From assembly GCA_021730635.1 (NCBI GenBank), contig JAJNNC010000006.1, positions 372,001-436,000 on the forward strand: a DNA stretch of 64,000 nt. The letters are read 5' to 3'. Under the pieces are notes generated by a model. That model had not been told where the DNA came from. It did no database searches and saw only the letters and a list, made by a program, of their open reading frames with translations. Below, one piece after another: positions 16,821 through 27,700 of this stretch (positions are counted from its first letter, which is position 1; the number at the start of each line of letters is the position of its first letter). The stretch comes from Catalimonadaceae bacterium JC749. Lineage in GTDB: Bacteria > Bacteroidota > Bacteroidia > Cytophagales > Cyclobacteriaceae. The position numbers and the translations under genes were made by a program.

Positions 16821-19800
16821 ATGGACAACAATTCTTCTCAGGAACCTGCTAACAGTATTGCTATCATCGGTATGAGCTGTCGTTTTCCCAGGGCTAAAAA
16901 CCCGGATGAGTTCTGGAAAGTTCTCCGCGATGGTGTGGAGTGTGTGCAGGAAATTACAGAGCAGGATCTGATGGCCGCAGGATTTAATCCGGCGGTTATG
17001 CAACACCCCAGCTATGTCAACCGACAGGTAGTATTGGAAAACATTGATCAATTTGACGCCGATTTTTTCGGTTACCTTCCGCGCGATGCGGAGATCTTGG
17101 ATCCCCAACAGCGATTCATGCTGGAATGTGCCTGGGAAGCCCTTGAAAACGCTGGCTATGACCCTGCCGCCTGTAAAGAAGTCATTGGTATCTATGGAGG
17201 CACTGATATGAGTCAGTATCTTTTCAATTTGTATTCCAATCGGGAAGTGATGGAAGCAGTGGGTGTGTTTGCCATTAATCTCGCCAATGATAAAGACCAT
17301 GTCACTACCCGGGTAGCCTATAAGCTCAACTTAAAAGGACCTGCGGTAACGGTGCAGACCACCTGTTCTACTTCCCTGGTAGCCATTTGTCAGGCTTGTC
17401 AAAGTCTACTGAACTACCAATGTGATATAGCCCTGGCAGGGGGAACGGCGATCTCCCTACCACAGAAAATAGGATATGTATACCAGGAAGGTGGCATTGC
17501 TTCTCCTGACGGATACTGCCGCACATTTGATGCGAAAGCGCAGGGAACTATCGGAGGAAGTGGCACTGGTGTTGTGGCTTTAAAAAGGTTGGAGGAGGCT
17601 TTAGAAGATAGAGATCATATCCACGCTATCATACGGGGATTTGCTATCAATAATGATGGTTCTTTGAAAGTAGGATATACGGCACCCAGTGTTGATGGAC
17701 AGGCAGAAGCTATCGCCATGGCCCAAGCCATGGCAGAGGTAGACCCTGAATCTATTACTTATATCGAAGCACATGGTACAGCGACCCCTTTGGGAGATCC
17801 CATAGAAATCAAAGCATTGTCACAGGTATTCAGAGCCAGCACCAATAAAAAAAGGTTTTGTGGTATTGGCTCGGTAAAGACTAACATTGGTCATCTCAAT
17901 TCTGCTGCTGGCGTGGCGGGATTGATGAAAGCGGTGCTGTCACTGAAATATCAGATGCTACCTCCCAGCCTGCATTTTGAGCGGCCCAACCCGAATATTG
18001 ATTTTGATAACAGTCCTTTCTATGTGGTAGATAAACTGACCCCCTGGCTCTCTTATAATGGTCCCCTGCGTGCCGGTGTCAGTTCTTTTGGTATTGGTGG
18101 TACTAATGCGCATGTGGTGCTGGAAGAATTCCCTTTCCAGTCTTCAGAAATCTCCAAACGAGGCTGGCAGCTACTGCTGTTATCTGCTAAATCATGGGAA
18201 GCCTTGGTTGCACTCATTCGCAACGTAGGAAATTACCTCAGCCATCAGCCCCATGTAAATATAGCGGATGTAGCCTATACCTTGACGGTAGGACGCCCTG
18301 CTTTCCATTTTCGGAAACCCATGATAGTTCCTACGGAGGGTGCACAAGCCGGGCAATTCTTGCTAAGAGAAGAACTGATGCAGGATGAATCCAGTCATTT
18401 TACAGGAAAAGAAAAACAAGTTGTATTCCTTTTTCCTGGCCAGGGCGCTCAACATGTGAACATGGGGAAAGAACTTTATAGCACTGAGCCTTTCTTTAAG
18501 GAACAATTAGATCGATGTTGTGAAATCCTGGAGCACCTGCTGCCCCTGAATATCAAAGAACTTTTGTTTCCTGACCCGGATAGAGAAAAAGAGGCCACCC
18601 AACAGCTTACCCAAACACAGTATACACAGCCTGCCTTGTTTGCGATCGAGTATGCACTGGCGCAATTGTGGATACATTGGGGTATTCGCCCCTGGGCCAT
18701 GGCCGGTCACAGTATCGGTGAATATGTAGCGGCAACGTTGGCAGGTGTTTTCACACTCGGAGAGGCTCTGGCTTTGGTGGTTGATAGAGGGCGCCTGATG
18801 CAGTCTATGCCTCCCGGGGAGATGCTGGCCGTTCATTTACCGGAAAAAGAAATTTTGAATTTATTACCTTCCGGATGGTCCTTAGCTGCCGTCAACGGTC
18901 CCTCCCTCTGTGTGATGGCCGGACCCAAAGAAACGATGGCTGACCTGGAAGTTGCACTGAGGGAGAAAGGCGTGTATTATACCCCCCTGAAAACTTCTCA
19001 TGCTTTTCATTCTAAAATGTTTGATCCTATTGTTTCGGCATTTGCCGATCGTGTCCATCAGGTGTCTTTAAAAACGCCTTCTCTCAGGTTTCTTTCTAAC
19101 AAAACAGGCACCTGGATAAGCCCGGAAGAAGCTACCAATCCTAATTATTGGGCGATGCATTTGAGAAATACGGTGAGGTTTGCCGATAACTTACAAGAGT
19201 TGTTTCGTGAACAAAACAAGGTATTGTTAGAAGTTGGACCAGGGACTAGCCTCAGCACACTTGCCCGCCAATTCCATTCGGCCAGATCTTCTACTACTAT
19301 CCTTTCCTCCTTACCTCATCCTAAAGATCAGCTCCCCGCTGATAGATTTCTTTTGACAACCCTGGGCAAACTTTGGTCAGAGGGTGTGGCACCAGACTGG
19401 ACCACCTATTATGCAGCAGAAAAGCGCTATCGGCTTCCCCTACCTACTTACCCCTTCCAAAGGAAACGCTATTGGATCACTCCTGATCCTGTGGTAAACG
19501 GGCGCAGCAGTCCAGTGAACCTAAAGCGAGAGATGGCTCATTGGTTTTACTTGCCTGTCTGGGAACCTGGCTCTCAACTCCAGGAGCTGCCTCCAGCCCA
19601 GGCTACGGATGAAAGCTGGTTGATCTTCATGGATGCTGAAGGACTGGGAAATCAGTTGGTCACTCAGCTGACAGGGCTCGGAAAAAAGGTCATTACCGTG
19701 CATACAGGGTCATCCTTTCAGCAGGAAGATGAGTTCTCTTTCAGGGTGAATCCTAACAGGCGGGATGATTATAGAGCACTCTTTCTCCACTTAAGGCAAC

Positions 19801-21530
19801 ATCAGCTTTCTCCCACCACTATCCTGCAATTATGGAATCTGCTAAAGAGAGAGGAGCCGAACAAAGAAGTATCTTCAGCGGAAGAACCCTATGAAAGTTT
19901 TTTTAGTATGCTATTTCTCGGCCAGGCACTGGGTGAAGTATTACCTGACTTGCATTCCCGTATCCTGTTGGTCACGCATTGCCTGTACCAGGTAGTAGGC
20001 CACGAATGGGTTCGTCCGGAGCAGGCGCTTGCTGTTGGAGCCGGAAAAGTAATCTGTCAGGAATTTCCTCATTACACCTTCTTGCATGTTGATATAGATA
20101 CAAATTTCCAGAATAATGCTTCCGTAACGGAAGATGCCCTCCGGTTGCTGAAGGAAGCCCTGTATGGAGAACCTTCCACCGCTATCTCTATCAGGCTTTC
20201 AAACCGGTGGACACTTCATTATCGGGAAGCTTTACCCAAAGCTATCGACCATCATAAGCTGCGGCTCAGACCGAATGGTGTATACCTGATTACCGGAGGT
20301 TTAGGAGGTATCGGATTAGTATTAGCCTGGTATCTGGCAAAATTTAAAAAAGCCAGGTTGATACTCACCGGACGTTCCGCATTGCCCAAAACCGAGGATT
20401 GGGAAGCTTGGATCAGAGAAAATGGCACAGAAGATCCTATCAGCCGGAAAATCTTAAAAATCCAAGAACTGGAAAGCTTAGGCGCCAAAGTAGTAGTAGT
20501 AAACGCTGACGTTACCCAACGTCAGGAGGTTGAAAGCCTGGCGCAAATTATTGAGAAAAAGTTTGGCAGGCTTCATGGCATCATCCATGCGGCGGGTGTT
20601 GCGGGTGGTGGGGTTATCCCTCTCAAGACACCCGAGCAGGCTCGACAGGTCCTGGCACCCAAGGTGAAAGGAACCCTGCTCTTGCAAGAAGTGCTGGCCA
20701 AGCAAGATTTAGATTTCTTTGTGCTCTGTTCTTCTTTAAGCGCCCTACTCGGCGGGGTCGGTCAGGTCGATTACTGCGCAGCCAATTGTTTTCAGGATGC
20801 TTTTGCCCATCAACACGCCAGGAGAAACAGAACCTATTACCTTTCTATCAATTGGGATACCTGGGGAGAAGTGGGCATGGCTGTCGAAACGGAAGTACCT
20901 CAGGAACTGAAAGCTTTACAGGAAGAAGGTCTTAAACGAGGGATACACAACCAGGAGGGTATGCAGCTTTTCGAGCAAATGTTGGGCAGCGAGCTTTCCC
21001 AAATTGCTACCTCTACCACCGATCTTTCAGCCAGATACGCTCTTCCTGGTGTAGCACTTCCCCGGGAAGAACCCCAAGAAAAATCGACACCAAAGGTAAA
21101 CCTGGCTTCCAAACATCCGAGGCCTACGCTTAGCAGTGAGTATGTGTCAGCAACCTCCAGGCTCCAGGAACAGATGGCACTGATTTGGGAAGAGTTGCTA
21201 GGTATTCACCCGATCGGAATGAATGACAATTTTCTTGAACTTGGTGGCCATTCTCTGTTGGCTGTACAATTAATTTCCAGGTTGCGAGACCTGTTGAAGA
21301 TAGAAGTCACCATTCAATCTTTCTTTGAAGCTCCTACCATTGCTGCAATTACACAACTGGTGGAAGAGGGGCGAAATGACACAGGGAAACAAAAGCCAAC
21401 ACCCGGAGAAAGTACTTCCATTATGAGTGTTTCCCGGGAACAATACCGCACCAGCCTGACGCCGGAAGGTAACATCGATTTGCCGGATGCCATGAAACCT
21501 AAGAAAGATGAGGATAAAAAAACACCCTAA
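16821..21530 (+). CDS. Type I polyketide synthase, one module KS-AT-KR-ACP
   Basis: 1569 residues. The ketosynthase spans about residues 12-435, with catalytic C182 (TTCSTSL), H318 (EAHGTA) and H358 (NIGH). The acyltransferase spans about 533-830, with S631 in GHSIGEY and HAFH at 727-730, which points to malonyl-CoA. The ketoreductase has TGGLGGIG near 1157 and the active-site pattern SSLS...DYCAAN near 1303-1321; the LDD motif of B-type ketoreductases is absent, so an A-type stereochemistry is possible. The carrier serine is S1478 (LGGHSLL). No dehydratase or enoylreductase is present, so the product is a beta-hydroxyacyl chain. Directly downstream of NRPS-1, it should extend an aminoacyl chain to a beta-hydroxy-gamma-amino acid. 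Confidence 0.95.
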   Translation: MDNNSSQEPANSIAIIGMSCRFPRAKNPDEFWKVLRDGVECVQEITEQDLMAAGFNPAVMQHPSYVNRQVVLENIDQFDADFFGYLPRDAEILDPQQRFMLECAWEALENAGYDPAACKEVIGIYGGTDMSQYLFNLYSNREVMEAVGVFAINLANDKDHVTTRVAYKLNLKGPAVTVQTTCSTSLVAICQACQSLLNYQCDIALAGGTAISLPQKIGYVYQEGGIASPDGYCRTFDAKAQGTIGGSGTGVVALKRLEEALEDRDHIHAIIRGFAINNDGSLKVGYTAPSVDGQAEAIAMAQAMAEVDPESITYIEAHGTATPLGDPIEIKALSQVFRASTNKKRFCGIGSVKTNIGHLNSAAGVAGLMKAVLSLKYQMLPPSLHFERPNPNIDFDNSPFYVVDKLTPWLSYNGPLRAGVSSFGIGGTNAHVVLEEFPFQSSEISKRGWQLLLLSAKSWEALVALIRNVGNYLSHQPHVNIADVAYTLTVGRPAFHFRKPMIVPTEGAQAGQFLLREELMQDESSHFTGKEKQVVFLFPGQGAQHVNMGKELYSTEPFFKEQLDRCCEILEHLLPLNIKELLFPDPDREKEATQQLTQTQYTQPALFAIEYALAQLWIHWGIRPWAMAGHSIGEYVAATLAGVFTLGEALALVVDRGRLMQSMPPGEMLAVHLPEKEILNLLPSGWSLAAVNGPSLCVMAGPKETMADLEVALREKGVYYTPLKTSHAFHSKMFDPIVSAFADRVHQVSLKTPSLRFLSNKTGTWISPEEATNPNYWAMHLRNTVRFADNLQELFREQNKVLLEVGPGTSLSTLARQFHSARSSTTILSSLPHPKDQLPADRFLLTTLGKLWSEGVAPDWTTYYAAEKRYRLPLPTYPFQRKRYWITPDPVVNGRSSPVNLKREMAHWFYLPVWEPGSQLQELPPAQATDESWLIFMDAEGLGNQLVTQLTGLGKKVITVHTGSSFQQEDEFSFRVNPNRRDDYRALFLHLRQHQLSPTTILQLWNLLKREEPNKEVSSAEEPYESFFSMLFLGQALGEVLPDLHSRILLVTHCLYQVVGHEWVRPEQALAVGAGKVICQEFPHYTFLHVDIDTNFQNNASVTEDALRLLKEALYGEPSTAISIRLSNRWTLHYREALPKAIDHHKLRLRPNGVYLITGGLGGIGLVLAWYLAKFKKARLILTGRSALPKTEDWEAWIRENGTEDPISRKILKIQELESLGAKVVVVNADVTQRQEVESLAQIIEKKFGRLHGIIHAAGVAGGGVIPLKTPEQARQVLAPKVKGTLLLQEVLAKQDLDFFVLCSSLSALLGGVGQVDYCAANCFQDAFAHQHARRNRTYYLSINWDTWGEVGMAVETEVPQELKALQEEGLKRGIHNQEGMQLFEQMLGSELSQIATSTTDLSARYALPGVALPREEPQEKSTPKVNLASKHPRPTLSSEYVSATSRLQEQMALIWEELLGIHPIGMNDNFLELGGHSLLAVQLISRLRDLLKIEVTIQSFFEAPTIAAITQLVEEGRNDTGKQKPTPGESTSIMSVSREQYRTSLTPEGNIDLPDAMKPKKDEDKKTP

Positions 21531-21540
21531 ACCTGATACT

Positions 21541-21595
21541 GGGCTGTGTCTGATAAATACCCTTTGGCCCGAAAAGCATCTATCAAACACAGCCT
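21541..21595. repeat. Imperfect 14-bp inverted repeat between PKS and thioesterase genes
   Basis: GGCTGTGT-C-TGATA at 21542-21555 is the reverse complement of TATCA-A-ACACAGCC at 21581-21594 apart from one mismatch, enclosing about 25 bp. There is no T-tract on either strand, so it is not a standard terminator. It may be a hairpin that tunes expression within the operon, or the paired end of a tiny decayed mobile element. Confidence 0.6.
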
Positions 21596-21621
21596 AGTGC
21601 AAAAGCTTAAGTAAACTATGT

Positions 21622-22356
21622 ATGTGGTTTGTCAATTTTCAAGATAATGCTTCCTACCGTCTACGACTTTTTTGCTTTCCCTTTGCGGGAGGAGGAGCTT
21701 CCTTTTACCAAAAATGGGCACCATATATGCCTAAAGAAATTAAATTGACAGGCGTTCAGTTGCCTGGCCGGGAAACAAAAATAAAGGAACCTCCTTTTAC
21801 GCGCCTACAGCCCATAGTACGCACGCTGGCTAATATTATGGAGGGAGACCAGGAGGCACCTTTTGCTTTTTTTGGCCATAGTATGGGTGCCCTGATCAGC
21901 TTTGAATTAGCCCGTGAACTTAGAAGAAGAGACCAGGCTGGCCCTAATTATTTGTTGGTTTCCGCTTATCGTGCCCCTCATCTGCCTGATACACATGCAC
22001 CTATTCATAGTTTATCCAACAAAGAATTTATGAAAGCCATTCAATCCATAGGAGGCACTCCTGAAGCTGTCCTTACGAATCAGGAACTGATGGACCTTTT
22101 TCTTCCTGTGTTAAGATCAGACTTTTCTCTGTGCGAAACATACCAGTATCAGGCTGAGCCAAAGCTGCCATGTCCTATCCTCGCTTTAGGCGGAACGGAA
22201 GATAAGGCTATACAACGATTTATGCTGGAAGCTTGGGCTGAACAGACAACCCGGCCATTCAAGCTCATAATGTTTCCCGGAAATCACTTTTACCTGGAAG
22301 AGCAGCGGGAGGCAGTATTAAAAACCCTGTTGCAGGAACTGAAGAAACTTTATTAA
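21622..22356 (+). CDS. Type II thioesterase of the NRPS-PKS locus
   Basis: A 244-residue alpha/beta hydrolase of the stand-alone thioesterase family. The nucleophile is S87 in FFGHSMGA. The acid is probably D194 in GGTEDK, and the histidine is H222 in PGNHFYL. It opens with the family's FCFPFAGGGASFY oxyanion region at about residues 17-29. Such enzymes hydrolyse misprimed or stalled acyl groups from carrier domains. With no thioesterase domain fused to either NRPS or the PKS, this protein might also contribute to product release. It follows the PKS on the same strand and precedes the MbtH gene by 20 bp. Confidence 0.92.
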   Translation: MWFVNFQDNASYRLRLFCFPFAGGGASFYQKWAPYMPKEIKLTGVQLPGRETKIKEPPFTRLQPIVRTLANIMEGDQEAPFAFFGHSMGALISFELARELRRRDQAGPNYLLVSAYRAPHLPDTHAPIHSLSNKEFMKAIQSIGGTPEAVLTNQELMDLFLPVLRSDFSLCETYQYQAEPKLPCPILALGGTEDKAIQRFMLEAWAEQTTRPFKLIMFPGNHFYLEEQREAVLKTLLQELKKLY

Positions 22357-22376
22357 TCCCATAATCTGTACCTGTC

Positions 22377-22571
22377 ATGGACAAAGAAGAAAACATCATT
22401 TTTAGGGTCGTGGTCAATCATGAAGAGCAGTATTCCCTCTGGCCGAGCTTCAAAGATATACCGTCAGGCTGGAAAGCTACTGGTATCACGGGAAGTAAAC
22501 AGGATTGTCTCGCCTATATTGAAAAGACATGGACCGACATGCGCCCGCTGAGTCTGAGAAAGAAAACGTAA
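22377..22571 (+). CDS. MbtH-like protein, adenylation-domain partner
   Basis: 64 residues matching the MbtH family: an N-terminal [10 protein letters not shown] segment, a central PSGWK, and the C-terminal [15 protein letters not shown] signature. MbtH proteins bind adenylation domains and are often needed for their folding or activity. Here the partners would be the adenylation domains of NRPS-1 and NRPS-2. It lies 20 bp after the thioesterase gene, so it is almost certainly in the same operon. Confidence 0.95.
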   Translation: MDKEENIIFRVVVNHEEQYSLWPSFKDIPSGWKATGITGSKQDCLAYIEKTWTDMRPLSLRKKT

Positions 22572-22678
22572 AGGTGATATAGTCATCTGTTTGTTCTGTT
22601 CACCTGACATACATAGGGCTGTTGTATTCCTTGCAAAGATGTTTATAAGCTAGCATTGACATCTCAAAATGTTTTTTT

Positions 22679-24679
22679 ATGGTGGTAGCGTTACAAGCTA
22701 TTCAATTTTGCTGGAATCCTTTGGATGCCTCTAGCAGTGCACTGAAAATCCGAAGAAACGCCAATACACCCGTGCAGGTGCCTGAATGGCAGCGTGGCGT
22801 GCATCATACTACGGACTCCTCCGTTGCGCTGTATGCCGTGAAACCAACGCTGGGAAAAACAGTATTGATCAGAGCCAAATTTATCATCATTCCGGATGCG
22901 TCAGAAGAAGTAGGAGAACTGCAAATCCGTGCCATACAACCGCCTATACGGTGGGGTGCTGCCGGAAATCCGTTCATCAATCCCTTTGTACAAATTGCTG
23001 TATCTACGCAGGTAAATGTCTTAGGAGAGGTTAAAGCGAAAACTGTGACTACGAATGCAATCGGAGAAACGGAATGGGAATTTTTTGAGCTGGTCCACCA
23101 TCGTTTGGCATTGCGTGGGGTGGGTATACAGGAGGTGGAGTGGCATTGGCAATATCGTACGGCTCCTACCGAACCCTGGATCCATTTCCAGACTACAAAT
23201 CATAAAATATACACAGTGCTGGATGTACCCACAGCGCCTTGGGTACAAACACCCCATGAAGATATTCATCTTCCCTGGACGGATGTCCTCGACTATGCCT
23301 GCTTTTGGGGTGCGGGTGCCAGGCATGTAGATGAAGCAGCTACCTTCATTACGCGAAGCGTATACCACCTGGGACCAGAACGGCTGGAATATAACTGCAG
23401 CAATTTTCTTCCCGGCTTTGTCATCCTGATTGGCTTTGAAGGTGATTCTTATTTTGACTGTACTTTGTTTCTGGCGCATTTGCGTACCGGACTGATCAAC
23501 CGTTATGTGATTTGCTCCGATTGTGCTTCCATCGTTTCTACCTTTGCCAATATCCTTGGCTGCGACCTCTGGCAATCCCGCATGTATATTCCAGGATCAT
23601 TTTTTTTCCGTGTGAACCCTATTCTGGTTATCGGAAAATATCAATGGCAGTTTCCCTGTGGATCTCCGGGATTTTCTTTTCATGAGGTAGCCTGGAAAGA
23701 TGATTGCACAGAAGATGATGAAGTATTTGATGCCTGCCTCACCTTGGATAGTGACTTGAGTCCCTCCTCTTTTCCATTCTGGCCATTCATTGCCACCAAT
23801 ATACCCTATGGAAGGCCTGGTTCCGGATTCTATCGCGACCGACTGGTTTTTCCGCCTGATATCAGGCTTTGTCGGGCCCAACCCGGAGAACGACAAAGAA
23901 GAAAGCTCATCTTTCTACCCAATGTACTGCTACAGCCCAGGGAGGTGACAGCTTCTTCCAATAATGCCATGGCCAAGGAGTTTTTCAATTTTAGTGCCTG
24001 GGCTGATCAAAACCTATTGCCTCAACAACTTTTCATAGTGGATTTTATCCCGGATGACCAACTGTTAGCGGATTGGGATAGAGTATACTTTTCAGAAAAA
24101 CCTTTTAACCCGCAACCACCCAGCGTTATTGTTTCTCTTTGGCGTTCGCCAATCCGCCTTCCCGGTGCAGGTTTACGAATAGACTTTTATGAATGTCCTT
24201 CTTTGCGTATGGCCCATGAATTTCTCATCCGGCTACTGGCCGAAGCACACATCAAAGAACCATACCAGCGAGCAAATGAGGTGGGTGATATAGCCTTTAC
24301 TACCTCTGGAAAACAAACACTGCTGTTTGCTCGAGGCAACCTGGTGGTCATGCTGGCCAACATTGACCGACAGCAGGTGCAGGTGATGCCTCTGGCCCAA
24401 CAGATTGATCAAAAACTCATAGAGAAGCCTCCTACTCCGCTCGATAGCCAGCCCTTATCCTGGGTTGGTCCGGAACGAAATATCAAGCCGGGAGAGAGCC
24501 TTCCCCTTTCATGGCCTGCTTCAAACCGCAAGGGCACTGCCTCCCAGCCCACTTACTTTCGTCTCTTCGCAGATGATGGAGCAATATACCGGGAAGGTGA
24601 TACCCTTTTCTACAGTCCATCGAAGGATTCCAATTTCCAGATAGCGTTGTACGAAACACCTGCCCGTACTCGTGGATAA
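22679..24679 (+). CDS. Unrecognised 666-residue protein with a transglutaminase-like Cys/His/Asp pattern
   Basis: I cannot assign this protein by name. No signal peptide or membrane helix is visible. Residues 1-185 look beta-rich and end in a segment with the spacing WHWQY, WIHF, HKIYTVL, APW. Residues about 200-400 contain a possible transglutaminase-like core: C282 in a CSDCASIVSTFANILG-type helix start, H335 in FHEVAW, and D357/D359 in CLTLDSD, with spacings of about 53 and 22 residues typical of that fold. Residues 430-640 form a third region (RIDFYECPSLRMAHEFL, then VGDIAF and ARGNLVVMLAN). It lies 107 bp after mbtH and converges on NRPS-2, so it belongs positionally to the biosynthetic locus. 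A cysteine peptidase, acyl transferase or release enzyme is possible. The fold call is inference. Confidence 0.6.
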   Translation: MVVALQAIQFCWNPLDASSSALKIRRNANTPVQVPEWQRGVHHTTDSSVALYAVKPTLGKTVLIRAKFIIIPDASEEVGELQIRAIQPPIRWGAAGNPFINPFVQIAVSTQVNVLGEVKAKTVTTNAIGETEWEFFELVHHRLALRGVGIQEVEWHWQYRTAPTEPWIHFQTTNHKIYTVLDVPTAPWVQTPHEDIHLPWTDVLDYACFWGAGARHVDEAATFITRSVYHLGPERLEYNCSNFLPGFVILIGFEGDSYFDCTLFLAHLRTGLINRYVICSDCASIVSTFANILGCDLWQSRMYIPGSFFFRVNPILVIGKYQWQFPCGSPGFSFHEVAWKDDCTEDDEVFDACLTLDSDLSPSSFPFWPFIATNIPYGRPGSGFYRDRLVFPPDIRLCRAQPGERQRRKLIFLPNVLLQPREVTASSNNAMAKEFFNFSAWADQNLLPQQLFIVDFIPDDQLLADWDRVYFSEKPFNPQPPSVIVSLWRSPIRLPGAGLRIDFYECPSLRMAHEFLIRLLAEAHIKEPYQRANEVGDIAFTTSGKQTLLFARGNLVVMLANIDRQQVQVMPLAQQIDQKLIEKPPTPLDSQPLSWVGPERNIKPGESLPLSWPASNRKGTASQPTYFRLFADDGAIYREGDTLFYSPSKDSNFQIALYETPARTRG

Positions 24680-24717
24680 ACTGACTGTTCCTGTCATTTT
24701 TTTTCGTAAGAGGCTGC

Positions 24718-27700
24718 TTACATCGGTTGCTTATCGTCACCATTTTGTAATATCCGTTCCACTTCTTCTTCTGACATATGGTTTATTTTAAGCAGGAATT
24801 TACTTCTGGCCTCAATTTCTTCCGGATGAGCAGCTTCCCGCAGTATCATTTCTGAAAATTCACTGACCGTAGGATATTCAAATATCCTTTGCAGGAGCAC
24901 CTCTACCTGCAAAAGATCCCGAACCCGGGAAATCAATTGGGTAGCCAGCAGAGAATGACCGCCAAGATCCGAAAAGAAATTATGACGGATTCCCACGTTG
25001 TCGAGTCCTAACACATCCGACCAAATGTCAGTCATGACTTTTTCTAAGGCGTTCCTGGGTGTTGTCATTCCTCCTACCCATGCGCTGGCGGATGTATCGG
25101 GAACGGGTAACCGCTGCCTGTCAACCTTCCCGCTGCTGGTAAGCGGGAGCACCTCCAGCGGTATCCAAACGCCAGGGACCATATAGGAGGGAAGCCTTTT
25201 TTTTACAAATTGTTGTAATTCACTTGTATCAGTTTCTGCGGTAGCACCCACAAAATAGGTGACTAACTGAGGAAACCCAGGCATATCTTCCCGTAGCATG
25301 ACAACCGCTTGTTTGACATGAGGATGCTCCGTCAGGGCTGTTTCTATTTCACCTAATTCAATTCGATAGCCCCGTAGTTTGACCTGATTATCTGTTCTAC
25401 CTAAATACTGAACTTCTCCATTGGCTAACCATTTCCCCAAATCACCTGTCCTATACATTCTGGAACCAGGGATATTACTATAGGGATCTGGCAGAAATCT
25501 TTCGGCTGTCATACCGGGCTGATGAAGGTACCCACGGGCTAAACCAGCACCGCTCAGATAGATTTCTCCCTTGACCCCGGCAGGTACAGGATTGAGATAG
25601 GGGTCCAGTACATACACCCGCATTTGGGAAACTGGTCTACCTATAGGGACAGGATCGTTTTCCTCTCCCAGCTGGCAAAGGCTGTAGGTCGCATCAATGG
25701 TGGTTTCTGTGGGCCCATACAAGTTGATGAGTTCTACCGGAAATTGTTGAAGAAATGACTGGGTCAATGTGGTGTGTAAGACCTCTCCTCCACAGAAAAC
25801 ACGTTTCAAGTATCGGTTGCCCTTAAGCAGAGACAGATCCACTAATACCTTCAGCAGGGTGGGAACCACCTGGAGAACTGTAATTTTTTCTTTTGTAAGC
25901 AAAGCAGCCAGTGCCTCACTGTCGGCTCGTAGACTCCTGGGCATCAGCACCAGTTGTGCGCCTTCCAGCAGTGGTGCAAAAATTTCCCAAATAGAGGCGT
26001 CAAAACTAAAAGCGGTACGTTGGATGACTCTATCGTCGGGGGTAAGCGGAAAATTGCGCATCATCCAGTGCATATGATTCACAATGGCATGATGGGAAAC
26101 CATGACGCCCTTGGGTTTGCCCGTAGAGCCTGAAGTAAACAGCACATACGCCAGATGGTCAGGTGAGAGTGGGACAACGGGATTCCCGGCAGGCCTCAGC
26201 GGTTTGTTGCTCAAATCATCCAGGAGCAACAATTCGTCGGCAGTGACTTCTAACTTCGCTTGTAGCACAGCATCCCCGATAATCTTTTGAGCAGCTTGTT
26301 TCAGTAGGTGTAGTCTTTCTGAAGGATAGTCAGGGTCTATGGGCAGGAAAGCTCCACCCGCCTTTAAAACAGCCAGGATGGCAATCACAAAATCGAGAGG
26401 TGATACCAGCCCAACGCCTACGATGGATCCCGGCTTCAGGCCACTTTGTATGAGTACCTCTGCCAGATCGTTGGCTCTTTCATTCAGTTCTGCAAAGGTT
26501 AACTGTCGATCTTCAAAGATAACAGCGACCCGGTCCTTGTAGACATCCGCTTTTTCCTCCAGCCAATGATGAAGACAGACCCTGGGGGGAGGGTCCATTG
26601 GATCAGTATTCTGCTGTGCTGATAAAGCCTGTTGTTCTTCCTTTGGAAAATATCGCAGATCGGTCAGGCGCGCCTTCGGCATAGCCACAATGCTTTCTAA
26701 CAGGAATTGATACCGGTTGAGAAATTTCCGGATGGTTTCAGCTTTAAACAAAGCGGTGCTGTATTCAATTTGGCACAACAATCCTTCCGGAACCTCTGCC
26801 AGATCAAAAGCAAAATCAAACATGGCAGTGCCGCGTTGAACATTCCATTGCCTTTTAGGAGAGGTATTAGTGCCGCTGTTGTTTTGCATGGCCCCTCTTT
26901 GTTGAAGAAGGGTAGCTGTGTTGATCAGTTGGAAGGTTACCTGAAACAGAGGATTGCGGCTAAGGTCTCGCTTGACCTGCAACTCTTCGACCAGCTTTTC
27001 AAAGGGCAGATCCTGTTGAGAGAACGCATTGATGGAAGCTTGACGCACACGAGAAAGAAGCTCGACGAAAGTAGGGTTACCCCCCAGATCTGTTCGAAGC
27101 ACCAGCGTATTAATAAAAAAACCGATCAGATTTTCCAGTTCAGCGCGATTTCGTCCGGCTACAGGTGTGCCTACAATGATATCTGTTTGGTTAGTATAGC
27201 GATGTAACAATAAGGTAAAACAAGCCAGTAAGGTCATGAAGGGAGTAACCCCCTCTTTGACGCTCAGTTCCTTTACAGCCGTGTATAAACCCTGAGGATA
27301 CAGCAGTTGCTCAAAAGCGCCCTGATAGGATTGCACCGGTGGTCTGGGCAAATCAGTCGGTAAGGCTAACTCATCAATGCCTTCCAGTTGCTTTTTCCAA
27401 TAGGTCAACTGCTTTTGCAAAACCTCTTCTTTTAAATAACTGCGCTGCCAAACAGCATAATCAGCATATTGGATCGGTAGGGCAGGCAACCTGGCAGGGC
27501 GATGCAAAGAAAGGCTTTCATAGAGGTCTTCCAGTTCACGAAAAAAGATGCCTATAGACCACCCATCAGAGATAATATGGTGCATGGAGATCAGCAACAG
27601 ATATCTTGCTTTGTGAAGCTTTATCAACTTTACTCTTACCAAGGGACCTTGCATCAGATGGAACCCTTGCCTGACCTCCTGCTGAATCATATTCTGATAC

